From contig BQIU01000048.1 in NCBI GenBank assembly GCA_021603905.1, positions 1 through 32,984 on the forward strand: a DNA stretch of 32,984 nucleotides. The letters run 5' to 3'. Shown piece after piece: positions 17,006 through 24,180 of the stretch. The notes below the pieces were generated by a model. That model was given only the letters and a program-made list of their open reading frames with translations. It was not told the DNA's origin and did not search any database. The position numbers were made by a program, and so were the translations under genes. Source of the stretch: Nitrospirales bacterium. Lineage in GTDB: Bacteria; Nitrospirota; Nitrospiria; Nitrospirales; UBA8639. Position 1 is the first letter of the stretch. Every line of letters begins with the position of its first letter.

Positions 17006-19222
17006 TCAGGGAGCAATCGTTAGGGTGCCCCGGACATCGTCAATCCCGCCGTCCAGCTTGGAACCACCAATTTCTTTCCTTCCTAGCAGAAGGAGTTCGA
17101 TGCTTCGAGTCCCGGCAGGAACAGGGGCATGATAAATGAAAAGGGGATCCCACGTATTGGTGGTGTTTGCCCACACGCTATCGTAGGACACACCAATCGG
17201 CGATCCGCCCGCCACAGCGTTATAGAATGTGATGCGCAATTTGGCTTTGTCATCGCAACAGCCCCCTGGCGTCTCCCCGTGGCCAAAGCCGGAAAAACTG
17301 GCCGTGGCCTTGCCTGCATCAATTTCTGCTATCGACGCACTCAGATCCAAACGCTGATACACTCCCAATTCATGAAAAAGTATTCCCGTTACGGCACCAG
17401 TAGATTTGGCATCAGCAAAGTAGGTTCCACTGTGAGGCACTGACATCGCGCTCGTTGAGGTCGTGGCGCCCCAATCGTTGTAGCCGCCATTTCCCGTCAG
17501 ATCGCCCGTCTTGATCCAGCCCGTCAGGTCTCCCGTTTCAAACCCGGGATTCACAATCGACTGGGCGACAAAAATATACTTGGGGACCAATGTGATGCCG
17601 TCGATATCATCAGGACTCGAAGTGAGCCCAAGATCACTCCCATCAAAGAGCAGCGTAGCAGTGGCTGCCGTATTGACCCCTGTTGTTGTGACGTCCAGTA
17701 TTATAATGTCTTGCTTGGTGACTGGAATTCCATTGTCCCCAAATGCATTGTCATTTTCATTCGTTGTCACCAGTATTTGGCCTGATTGAAGTCTTGCGTC
17801 TCCTATGCCGACGTCGCTGCCAATGAGATGAACACCGGACAGATAGTTACTGCTCTCGATCTGAATATCTGCCCCCTCGACAAGCACGGAATAACTTCCA
17901 CTTGTCGTCGTTCCAGCCGATGTCAGTGTCAGATGTAAAATGTCTCGTTCATTCTGCATGTTGAGCAAGAATGTTCCTTGTGAAAGGTTCGCACCTCCGA
18001 CTGTCGTCATTTCCTCAACTAAGCTGACGCCTTTAACGTCGCCACTGGGCAGGCTCAAGTCAGATCCGTCGATCAGAACAATAAATGTCCCAGCCGTATA
18101 GTCCCCAGGGTTGTCTGGGCGGAAGATCGTGACATCGGCGTCGTCTACGGTCAGCGAGTTGGTACTGGTCAGAGTCGCCGCGTCGGTCAAAGAGAAAAGA
18201 ATATCACCGATGTAAACATCAATCGGTGTGGTGGTGCCAATCGTGAGGCTTCGTGTGACATAATGCACCGCATCTAATGAGGCACTTCCGGTAAAGTTAT
18301 TCAGATCGAACTGAGCGCTAAACGTTCCAGAAGTGGTTCCGGTTGGGCCTGACTCGTATGTGAGATTCGGCTCATCGAAAGACCCTGCCTGCGAGTTATT
18401 TAAGACACCATCACCGTCAGTTGTGAGCCATAACACGGCTGATGGCAGACATGGTTCCGCGGGCACGATGCGCCAACGAAATCCCACGCTGCAAAGCGGA
18501 TCAAACTGGTACACCACATGGCCTGTGAGGGCAAACTGCACCTCAGGCGTTCCATAGGTATTGTCCTCATCCAGTCCCACCACCGTGCCCGCGACATGAT
18601 ATCGGCTGTAATCCGCCAGTAGTCCCCCGCCAGAATTCGTCGTTGTCCCATCGATCTGGTAACTCCCCCCGTCATCTATCGCCCTAAACGTCACCTGATG
18701 AAACTGACTCGCGAGATTTCCGCGATAGATGTGTAATCCAGGCGTCGCGCTTTCGTCCGTGGTCCACCAGGTTTCAAACTCTGCCGCGTTGGTGATAGTC
18801 GGCGTGGCATCTGCTTCAAGGTTTGAAACCAACAAAAAACGAACATCGGTGAGAGCACTCTCGGCCAATCCATTGCCGTTGGCAAACGTACCTGTGTTGG
18901 GGTGCGCAAAATAATAGCGAGGGAAGAGACGAGTATTTTGAGTCAGCTTCGTTGAAGCAAAGGGCGCATAGCCAGGATTGTGGGCCGCCAAGGTGGGAGG
19001 CCACGTCCTATTTTTCCGAAGATAGGTTTCGGTGCCTTGCCCTATGGCTTGGAGGTTCTGCCTCTCTATCTCGACATTTTGGATATCATGAGAAGTTATA
19101 CCGTTTGGCAGCAAAATGGTGATTGTCACGGTGAGCGCTACCAACAAACCCATGACGGCAAGAATGGCAAATCCGGCTTCATCTGACACAGTGCGTGTCT
19201 TATGGATTTTCTTCTGCATCAT
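17006..19222 (-). CDS. Very large pseudopilin with atypical cleavage site and C-terminal domains
   Basis: 738 residues from the ATG at 19222 (or 19219); the frame extends to 19291 through repeat-derived codons that I exclude. The N-terminus has a prepilin-like peptidase site DEAG|FAILAVMGLLVALTV with Ala at mature position 5 instead of Glu. The 'long pilin' module follows (LRKNRTWPPTL, FPRYYFAHPNTGTFANGNG, FETWWTTDESATPGLHIYRG, SRYHVAGTVVGLDE), then several imperfect beta repeats (VTIFRPDNPGDYTAGTF, VKGVSLVEEMTTVGG, ILDVTTTGVNTAATATLLF, DDIDGITLVP). A final domain of about 160 residues starts VNPGFETGDLTGW, a motif common at the beginning of secreted jelly-roll domains. Loss of Glu5 is a feature of tip-complex pseudopilin GspK. 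I infer a tip or adhesin subunit. Confidence 0.88.
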   Translation of the reverse strand: MMQKKIHKTRTVSDEAGFAILAVMGLLVALTVTITILLPNGITSHDIQNVEIERQNLQAIGQGTETYLRKNRTWPPTLAAHNPGYAPFASTKLTQNTRLFPRYYFAHPNTGTFANGNGLAESALTDVRFLLVSNLEADATPTITNAAEFETWWTTDESATPGLHIYRGNLASQFHQVTFRAIDDGGSYQIDGTTTNSGGGLLADYSRYHVAGTVVGLDEDNTYGTPEVQFALTGHVVYQFDPLCSVGFRWRIVPAEPCLPSAVLWLTTDGDGVLNNSQAGSFDEPNLTYESGPTGTTSGTFSAQFDLNNFTGSASLDAVHYVTRSLTIGTTTPIDVYIGDILFSLTDAATLTSTNSLTVDDADVTIFRPDNPGDYTAGTFIVLIDGSDLSLPSGDVKGVSLVEEMTTVGGANLSQGTFLLNMQNERDILHLTLTSAGTTTSGSYSVLVEGADIQIESSNYLSGVHLIGSDVGIGDARLQSGQILVTTNENDNAFGDNGIPVTKQDIIILDVTTTGVNTAATATLLFDGSDLGLTSSPDDIDGITLVPKYIFVAQSIVNPGFETGDLTGWIKTGDLTGNGGYNDWGATTSTSAMSVPHSGTYFADAKSTGAVTGILFHELGVYQRLDLSASIAEIDAGKATASFSGFGHGETPGGCCDDKAKLRITFYNAVAGGSPIGVSYDSVWANTTNTWDPLFIYHAPVPAGTRSIELLLLGRKEIGGSKLDGGIDDVRGTLTIAP

Positions 19223-19227
19223 TAGAT

Positions 19228-19462
19228 AAAACGTTGCTCGTCGCTCGTAAAAGAAAGAACGGAACGCTTTTCCTAAACGAGATGCGAGCAACGAGCGACA
19301 AGATACGTTTGTCTCCTCAAGGAAATACGATCAACGTCTTTTTCCCCCACGAGCGACGATTCACGCTTGCGCGCCGGAGCGCTCCCGGCCGTCGTAGCCA
19401 AGAGACTACTATGGCGGAGTCGGCACAGCGCGCAGGCACGAGCGACGAGATACGTCTGTTCT
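19228..19462. repeat. Complex heptamer block with a nested GC-rich module
   Basis: CGTTGCT/CGTCGCT units, centre AAAAGAAAGAACG, then ACGAGAT/ACGAGCG units, CGTTTGTCTCCTCA near 19309-19322, then another arm ending in ACGAGCGACGAGATACG. A GC-rich module at 19369-19433, bounded on each side by GCGCGC, is inserted in the right arm. The block ends within a few bases of the stop codon of the pseudopilin at 19463. Confidence 0.88.
19369..19433. repeat. GC-rich palindromic insert flanked by a 6-bp duplication
   Basis: GCGCGC (19369-19374), 53 bp of GC-rich sequence containing CGGAGCGCTCCCGG and GTCGTAGCC...ACTACTATGG, then GCGCGC again (19428-19433). The same context without the insert, CTTGCGCGCAGGCACGAGC, occurs at 31807-31825. 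Confidence 0.7.
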
Positions 19463-20440
19463 TTACATCGTGCATGCAGTGCCAAGCACCTGCCACTGGT
19501 TACCACTGGTACAATTGGGATCAAAGAGATAGCCGGCATCCGAGGTCAGGGTCCACTGGACCTCAGGCGTGTTATAGTTATTAGCCTCGTCCAGCCCCGC
19601 AGGGGTACCCACAAGATGATACCGGGTGTACATTGCCAGAGTTCCACCACCAGAATTGGTCGTGTTCCCATCGACCTGGTAGCTGCCCCCCGTACCCATC
19701 GCACTCATAGCAACTAAGTGAAAGAGGTGTCCCAGGGTCCCTCTATAGATTTTGAGGTCCGGGGTACTGGTTTCGTCGGTATTCCACCAAGCATCAAACT
19801 GCGCAACGGTGTTGATGGTCGGATTCGCATCCGCCGTCAGGTTGGAGATCAGGAGAAATCGCACATCATCCAGGTTACTGGCGGCCAGGCCGGCGCCATT
19901 CGTGAATCCACTGGTATTGGGATGGATTGCGTAATACCGCGGGAAACCTCGTTCATTCTGGGAAATTTGAGCAGAGCTAAAGGGAACGTACGCTGGTGTC
20001 AGGGCAGCAAGGTTGGCCGGCCACACCCGGTTTTCCCGTAGAGACACTTCGACCCCTTGCGCGATGGCTTGGAGATTGCGCATTTCGGCTTCCCTCATGT
20101 CCCTATTGAATCCTTGAATAAATTTGGGGGCAATGAGGCCTCCGAGAATAGCAAGGATAGCTAGGACTCCTAGCATTTCGATCAGAGTAAAACCAGCGCT
20201 CGTGAAGTGTGAAGTGTGAAGCGTGGAGCGTGGTAGAACGAACGTGAAAGGTGAAGCGTGAAGCGTCTTGCGTGAAGCGTATCTCGTGGGGAAAATTATG
20301 TTTCTGGTCTTCTGTTTTTGATCTTGCGCTTCACACTTCACGCAAGACGCTTCACATTTTTTTTCTTTCGCTTCACGTTTCACGAACGACGCTTCACGCT
20401 GAAAGTTTTTTAATGAGATTTCTGAGCATTCGGGTTTCAT
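19463..20440 (-). CDS. Pseudopilin of the long family, leader overwritten by repeats
   Basis: The pilin part (about 240 residues) starts at SAG|FTLIEMLGVLAILAILG and has Glu5, SLRENRVWPANL, GFPRYYAIHPNTSGFTNGAG, FDAWWNTDETSTPDLKIYRG, TRYHLVGTPAGLDE and ends after NPNCTSGNQWQVLGTACTM-like sequence, so it lacks the beta-repeat extension of its two relatives. The open frame upstream has no ATG close to the cleavage site: the roughly 70 residues before it come from heptamer arrays (CEASCVKCEAQ, FTFVLPRSTLHTSHFTS), and the first ATG (20440) lies inside the four-helix-bundle gene in another frame. GTG codons in the array are the only nearer options. The true start is therefore unknown and the gene may be poorly expressed or dead, although the body is intact. 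Confidence 0.7.
   Translation of the reverse strand: MKPECSEISLKNFQREASFVKREAKEKKCEASCVKCEAQDQKQKTRNIIFPTRYASRKTLHASPFTFVLPRSTLHTSHFTSAGFTLIEMLGVLAILAILGGLIAPKFIQGFNRDMREAEMRNLQAIAQGVEVSLRENRVWPANLAALTPAYVPFSSAQISQNERGFPRYYAIHPNTSGFTNGAGLAASNLDDVRFLLISNLTADANPTINTVAQFDAWWNTDETSTPDLKIYRGTLGHLFHLVAMSAMGTGGSYQVDGNTTNSGGGTLAMYTRYHLVGTPAGLDEANNYNTPEVQWTLTSDAGYLFDPNCTSGNQWQVLGTACTM
20200..20393. repeat. Heptamer block fused to the pseudopilin 5' end
   Basis: On the plus strand: GTGAAGT/GTGTGAA/GCGTGGA units from about 20200, then CGTGAAA, CGTGAAG, CGTCTTG, CGTATCT, a centre near 20295-20325 (GAAAATTATG to TGTTTTTGATC), then CACTTCACGCAAGACGCTTC and a final ACGAACGACGCTTCACG that contains the stop codon of the four-helix-bundle gene. 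Some units are GTGTGAA rather than CGTGAAG. Confidence 0.88.
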
Positions 20441-20759
20441 GGTCTAACTTTTCTAAGATAGCCTGAGCTTTGACAGATGAGAGGTACTGTAATTCAGAGC
20501 TCACTTCTAGTTGCGTTTCTAATTCGGCACAAGAACCTAAGGCGATATAGAGAAACTGTCTATATTCCTTGTTGTGTCTTCGATTAAAGCCCTCGGCCAC
20601 ATTGGAAGGTATCGACACGGCAGCACGACGCATTTGCGAGGCCAATCCGTAGAGTTCTGCTTGAGGAAACGATTTCGTCATATTGTACGTGTCTATGACA
20701 ATCTCTTTCCCGAGCTTCCACACCTCCAGGTCTCTAAAGTTCTTAATCGTGGGTTCCAT
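20394..20759 (-). CDS. Four-helix-bundle protein (23S rRNA intervening-sequence family)
   Basis: 121 residues from the ATG at 20759. It has all the hallmarks of the bIVS/S23 family: FRDLEVWKLGKEIVIDTY, FPQAELYGLASQMRRAAVSI, PSNVAEGFNRR, YRQFLYIALGSCAELETQLE. These small proteins form pentameric four-helix bundles. They are known from intervening sequences of 23S rRNA genes, from free-standing genes of unknown role, and as the Avd accessory protein of diversity-generating retroelements. No reverse transcriptase or template repeat is present here. The open frame could begin at 20798, but that part is repeat-derived (RRKTRHEICSYD). The gene separates mshG from the next pseudopilin and lies between two heptamer arrays; its stop codon TGA is itself part of a repeat unit. 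Confidence 0.93.
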   Translation of the reverse strand: MEPTIKNFRDLEVWKLGKEIVIDTYNMTKSFPQAELYGLASQMRRAAVSIPSNVAEGFNRRHNKEYRQFLYIALGSCAELETQLEVSSELQYLSSVKAQAILEKLDHETRMLRNLIKKLSA

Positions 20760-20764
20760 ATCGT

Positions 20765-20852
20765 AAGAACATATCTCGTGTCTCGTCTTGCGCCTCACGC
20801 CTCACGAGATACGCTTCACCCTTCACGCACGACGACGCTTCACGTTTGTTTC
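20765..20852. repeat. Heptamer block between the four-helix-bundle gene and mshG
   Basis: Units ATATCTCGTGTCTCGTCTTGCG followed on the other arm by CACGCCTCACGAGATACG, CTTCACCCTTCACGCACGACG and ACGCTTCACG, ending CGTTTGTTTCTTAACG. The minus-strand end GAAACAAACG follows the mshG stop codon TAA without a gap. Confidence 0.87.
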
Positions 20853-22058
20853 TTAACGCATCCCTCCCATCAAACTCATCATTGGGAGAAAGATGGAGAC
20901 TGCAACCAGACCGACCGTCCCAATGAGTCCGACGGTAATCATGGGTTCCATAATGCCAAAGATTTTTTTCACGCGCCTGGGGATTTCTTCATTGTAATAA
21001 TGCGCCACATGCATGAGGGTTTGATCGAGCCGGCCGGCCGCTTCTCCAACAGAAACCATTTGAATGAGAATGGGTGGGAACACTGAATGTTGCCGAAGCG
21101 CATTACTAATCGTGGCACCTTCCGACACATCTTGCTCAACCTTTTTTAACGCACGGGTGATCACAAGGTTCCCGACGAGCCGCTGACACAAACTCAAGCC
21201 TTGCAACACCGGGATACCCGCTTTGTAGAGAACACCAAAGTTGTGCGTGAACCGTGAAAGCGCCAACATGCTTTTCAAAGGCCCGAAGATCGGGACTTTG
21301 AGCGTCCAGGTATCCCATAAAAAGGCAAATCCCGGGATACGGGATTTGATTATCCACACAAGCACCGGCACACCAACTAGCAGCATCCCCAATATCCACC
21401 ACGCGCCTTCCATGAACTTACTAAAGGCCAATACCGCAACCGTGACTAAGGGAAGGGGAACATCCAAGCTCTCAAGAATTGGCGTAAATCGCGGGATCAC
21501 AAACGTAAACATGATGATAAACAGCCCCAGCACCGCCGTGAGAATCGTGGCCGGATAGATCACGGCCTGCCGGACTTCGCCTTTCATTCGTTCCACCCAT
21601 TCGAGATATCGCTGAAGCTCTTGAAACGTTTCAGGCAACGTTCCGCTTTCTTCTCCGGCTTGCACGAGATTCACGACGAGTGGCGGAAAGACCTTAGGAT
21701 ATTGGTTCATGGCCGCATGCAGCGGAATCCCCGTCTCAACGGTACGCCACACTCGCCCGAGGATTTGTCCAAATTCCGGATGCGAGGCCTCCTGGGCCAA
21801 ACTCATCAGTGACGAAAGAATTGGCACACCTGCCTGTGTCAGGCTGGACATATGCGTCACAAATTCCAGAATAACCTGTGGTTTAACCTTCGCATTGCCT
21901 TTTGAGCCGGTCACGACCGCACTGGTCTCTTTAGCCTCCAACAACAACTTTCCGGACTCTTTGAATCGAATGCGTAGCTCATCGACGCTACCCGCGCTTG
22001 TCACCCCCTTCTGGGTTTTGCCTTCCTGATCGATCGCTCGAAATTTATAATTACCCAT
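20853..22058 (-). CDS. mshG: MshG/PilC/GspF inner-membrane platform protein
   Basis: 401 residues, the normal length. The N-terminus YKFRAIDQEGKTQKGVTSA is typical of PilC/GspF. Two cytoplasmic helical-bundle repeats carry the family motifs FVTHMSSLTQAGVPILSSL with FPPLVVNLVQAGEESGTLPE, and FTHNFGVLYKAGIPVLQGL with FPPILIQMVSVGEAAGRLDQ. Three membrane helices are seen: about 170-190, 220-240 and the C-terminal MITVGLIGTVGLVAVSIFLPM. It couples the ATPase to pseudopilin insertion. The start overlaps the mshE stop by 8 bp, so the two are translated together. The stop codon is followed immediately by a repeat end. Confidence 0.95.
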   Translation of the reverse strand: MGNYKFRAIDQEGKTQKGVTSAGSVDELRIRFKESGKLLLEAKETSAVVTGSKGNAKVKPQVILEFVTHMSSLTQAGVPILSSLMSLAQEASHPEFGQILGRVWRTVETGIPLHAAMNQYPKVFPPLVVNLVQAGEESGTLPETFQELQRYLEWVERMKGEVRQAVIYPATILTAVLGLFIIMFTFVIPRFTPILESLDVPLPLVTVAVLAFSKFMEGAWWILGMLLVGVPVLVWIIKSRIPGFAFLWDTWTLKVPIFGPLKSMLALSRFTHNFGVLYKAGIPVLQGLSLCQRLVGNLVITRALKKVEQDVSEGATISNALRQHSVFPPILIQMVSVGEAAGRLDQTLMHVAHYYNEEIPRRVKKIFGIMEPMITVGLIGTVGLVAVSIFLPMMSLMGGMR

Positions 22059-23748
22059 CGACCACCCGCAACACTTCCTCGACCGTGGTTAATCCTTCGA
22101 AGGCTTTGGCCAATCCGTCTTCTTTCATTGTCTGCATGCCATCCCGCTTGGCAATGGCTCGAATTGCAGGAAGATCGGGTCCTTGAACAATGGGCAAATG
22201 AATTTGTTCATTCATGAGCAGCACTTCGAAAATGCCTTGACGTCCACGAAACCCGGTCATGCCGCACGCCCGACACCCTTTTCCCATCCATAGCCGAGGT
22301 TCTTGTCCTACCGGAGGTGGAATCTTTAACGCTTTCAACACAACTTCGACGTCAGTTCTCTCCTCCTTACAGCCATGACAAATCAGACGGACAAGCCGCT
22401 GAGCCACCACACCAGACAGCGCTGAAGCCAGGAGATAGGGTTCAATACCCATATCGATTAATCGGGGAATGGCACCCACCGCATCGTTCGTGTGGAGTGT
22501 CGAAAACACCAGATGTCCGGTCATGGCGGCTCGCATCGCCAGATCTGCCGTTTCCAGGTCTCGAATTTCTCCAACCATGATGACGTCGGGATCTTGCCGC
22601 AACAACGCACGAAGACCTGTGGCGAATGTCATGCCAATGCCAGGATTCACTTGCGTTTGACGCACCATCGGCATTTGATATTCCACCGGATCTTCTAATG
22701 TAAAGACGCCTTTTTCTTGTGCATTGACTCCTCGCAAACTGGTATAGAGTGTGGTCGTCTTGCCACTTCCGGTTGGGCCCGTCACAAGGAGAATGCCATA
22801 GGGACGCTGCACAACGGTTTCTACTCGTTTCTGATTATGCTCGGTGAATCCAAGCGAGCCAAACTCCAAATGGACTGCTGACTTGTCCAAGATTCGCATG
22901 ACTAAACTTTCACCAAAATTGGTCGGTAAGGTGGAGACACGAAGATCGACGCGCTTCGTTCCCGACGTGAAGGGAATTCGCCCATCTTGCGGCAATCGTT
23001 TCTCCGTGACATTGAGCGTCGCCATCAACTTCAATCGGGCAATGATCGACGCTTGGAGCGCTTTCGGAATAAGGATTTCCCTGCCCAAGAGTCCGTCCAC
23101 GCGAATTCGAATACGCAAGTACTGTTCATCGGGTTCGACATGAATGTCTGTGGCCCGGATTTGAATGGCAAACGTGATGATCTGATTGCATAACCGAATC
23201 ATCGGCGCTTCGGTGCCGGACTGGTCTCCCAATACTCCGATGCCTTGTTTCGCAAGTTGATCAACCAAGTTGGTGATCGTCTCACTTTGGGCGTAATACC
23301 GTTCGATCGCGTCGGCAATGGTTTGCGGCGGAGCCGTCACCACCTCGACATTCAATCCAGTCACCCGTTCAATCGTGTCGACCGCCATGACATTGTAGGT
23401 ATCAACGAGTGCCACTTTGAGGAGATTCCCCTTCCGACTCAGGGGAAGAAGCTGGAATTGTGCGGACAGTTCGTGGGGCACAAGCTCGAGCACATCAGGA
23501 GGAATAAAATAGTCCGTGAGGTCGAGAACTGAGGCTTGCGACTCTGTGGCAAGATACGTCGTTAAGACTTCATCAGTGATGAACCCGAGGCTGACGAGTG
23601 TTTCACCGAGAAATTTGCCCAGACGTTTGGACTCTTTCAAGGACAGATTTAATTGATCTTCAAGGAGAAGACCATCCGCCACAAGACGGTCGCCAAGACG
23701 CTTGGGTTTAGGCGTGGCTTCTGCTTCTTCAACGAAAGAAGAACTCAT
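22051..23748 (-). CDS. mshE: MshE/PilB-type assembly ATPase with MshEN domain
   Basis: 565 residues. The N-terminal MshEN region has two adjacent motifs: KRLGDRLVADGLLLEDQL (16-33) and FLGETLVSLGFITDEVL (47-62). This RLGxxL..G / LGxxL..G pattern is the known c-di-GMP-binding element of Vibrio MshE. The T2SE core has Walker A GPTGSGKTTTLY, an Asp box around FTLEDPVEYQ, Walker B VIMVGEIRDLETADLAMRAA and a His box TGHLVFSTLHTNDA. A tetracysteine zinc site (CHGC...CRACG) lies near residues 460-500. It powers pseudopilus extension from the cytoplasmic face. The start overlaps the stop of the upstream 88-residue gene (ATGA). No PilT-type retraction ATPase is seen in the window. Confidence 0.96.
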   Translation of the reverse strand: MSSSFVEEAEATPKPKRLGDRLVADGLLLEDQLNLSLKESKRLGKFLGETLVSLGFITDEVLTTYLATESQASVLDLTDYFIPPDVLELVPHELSAQFQLLPLSRKGNLLKVALVDTYNVMAVDTIERVTGLNVEVVTAPPQTIADAIERYYAQSETITNLVDQLAKQGIGVLGDQSGTEAPMIRLCNQIITFAIQIRATDIHVEPDEQYLRIRIRVDGLLGREILIPKALQASIIARLKLMATLNVTEKRLPQDGRIPFTSGTKRVDLRVSTLPTNFGESLVMRILDKSAVHLEFGSLGFTEHNQKRVETVVQRPYGILLVTGPTGSGKTTTLYTSLRGVNAQEKGVFTLEDPVEYQMPMVRQTQVNPGIGMTFATGLRALLRQDPDVIMVGEIRDLETADLAMRAAMTGHLVFSTLHTNDAVGAIPRLIDMGIEPYLLASALSGVVAQRLVRLICHGCKEERTDVEVVLKALKIPPPVGQEPRLWMGKGCRACGMTGFRGRQGIFEVLLMNEQIHLPIVQGPDLPAIRAIAKRDGMQTMKEDGLAKAFEGLTTVEEVLRVVDG

Positions 23749-24011
23749 ACGTCATTGACCTTGCGAAAATATTGAGTTCGAGGAAAGGAGGAGACGGAGG
23801 TGACGATCGGGAATGGTGAGGGTGATGTGGAACTCAGCGTTCTTTTGTCAGTGCTGTCTAACACCTCCTCTCTCCACTTAGGCACGTCCAATACGCCATC
23901 CACCTGGATGACGATCAATTGGCCGGGAAGTACACAGTGACGGTCCCCTAGGACATAAAGATTTCCAGGATTGGCACCATTGCTCGACACATTTCCCACG
24001 CCCGAGGACAT
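23745..24011 (-). CDS. Small unknown protein coupled to mshE
   Basis: 88 residues from the ATG at 24011 (AGGA just upstream; a TTG at 24032 would add seven residues). I do not recognise it. It has no signal peptide or membrane segment. The first 45 residues include GANPGNLYVLGDRHCVLPGQ and LIVIQVDGVLDVPKW; the rest is Ser/Thr/Pro-rich (SSTSPSPFPIVTSVSSFPRT). The stop codon overlaps the mshE start (ATGA), so expression is coupled to the assembly ATPase, which argues that it is a genuine accessory component. The start is uncertain. Confidence 0.6.
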   Translation of the reverse strand: MSSGVGNVSSNGANPGNLYVLGDRHCVLPGQLIVIQVDGVLDVPKWREEVLDSTDKRTLSSTSPSPFPIVTSVSSFPRTQYFRKVNDV

Positions 24012-24180
24012 GATCCTGTTCTGTTTTGACAATAGACGGTGTCCTTACAAATGTCATCATCATTCATCATTCGACGTACCTAAAAACCAAGCCTTTGGCT
24101 AAACTCACGACACCTGACCTCCAAACTCACACCCCATTCAATCGTGATTCGATGGAAGGTCTTCGTGATTCTCATTGGTC

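Noticed and set aside
20394-20759. Four-helix-bundle gene as Avd of a diversity-generating retroelement.
   Set aside because: No reverse transcriptase, template repeat or variable repeat is present; the pseudopilin C-termini show no adenine-directed variation that I can see.
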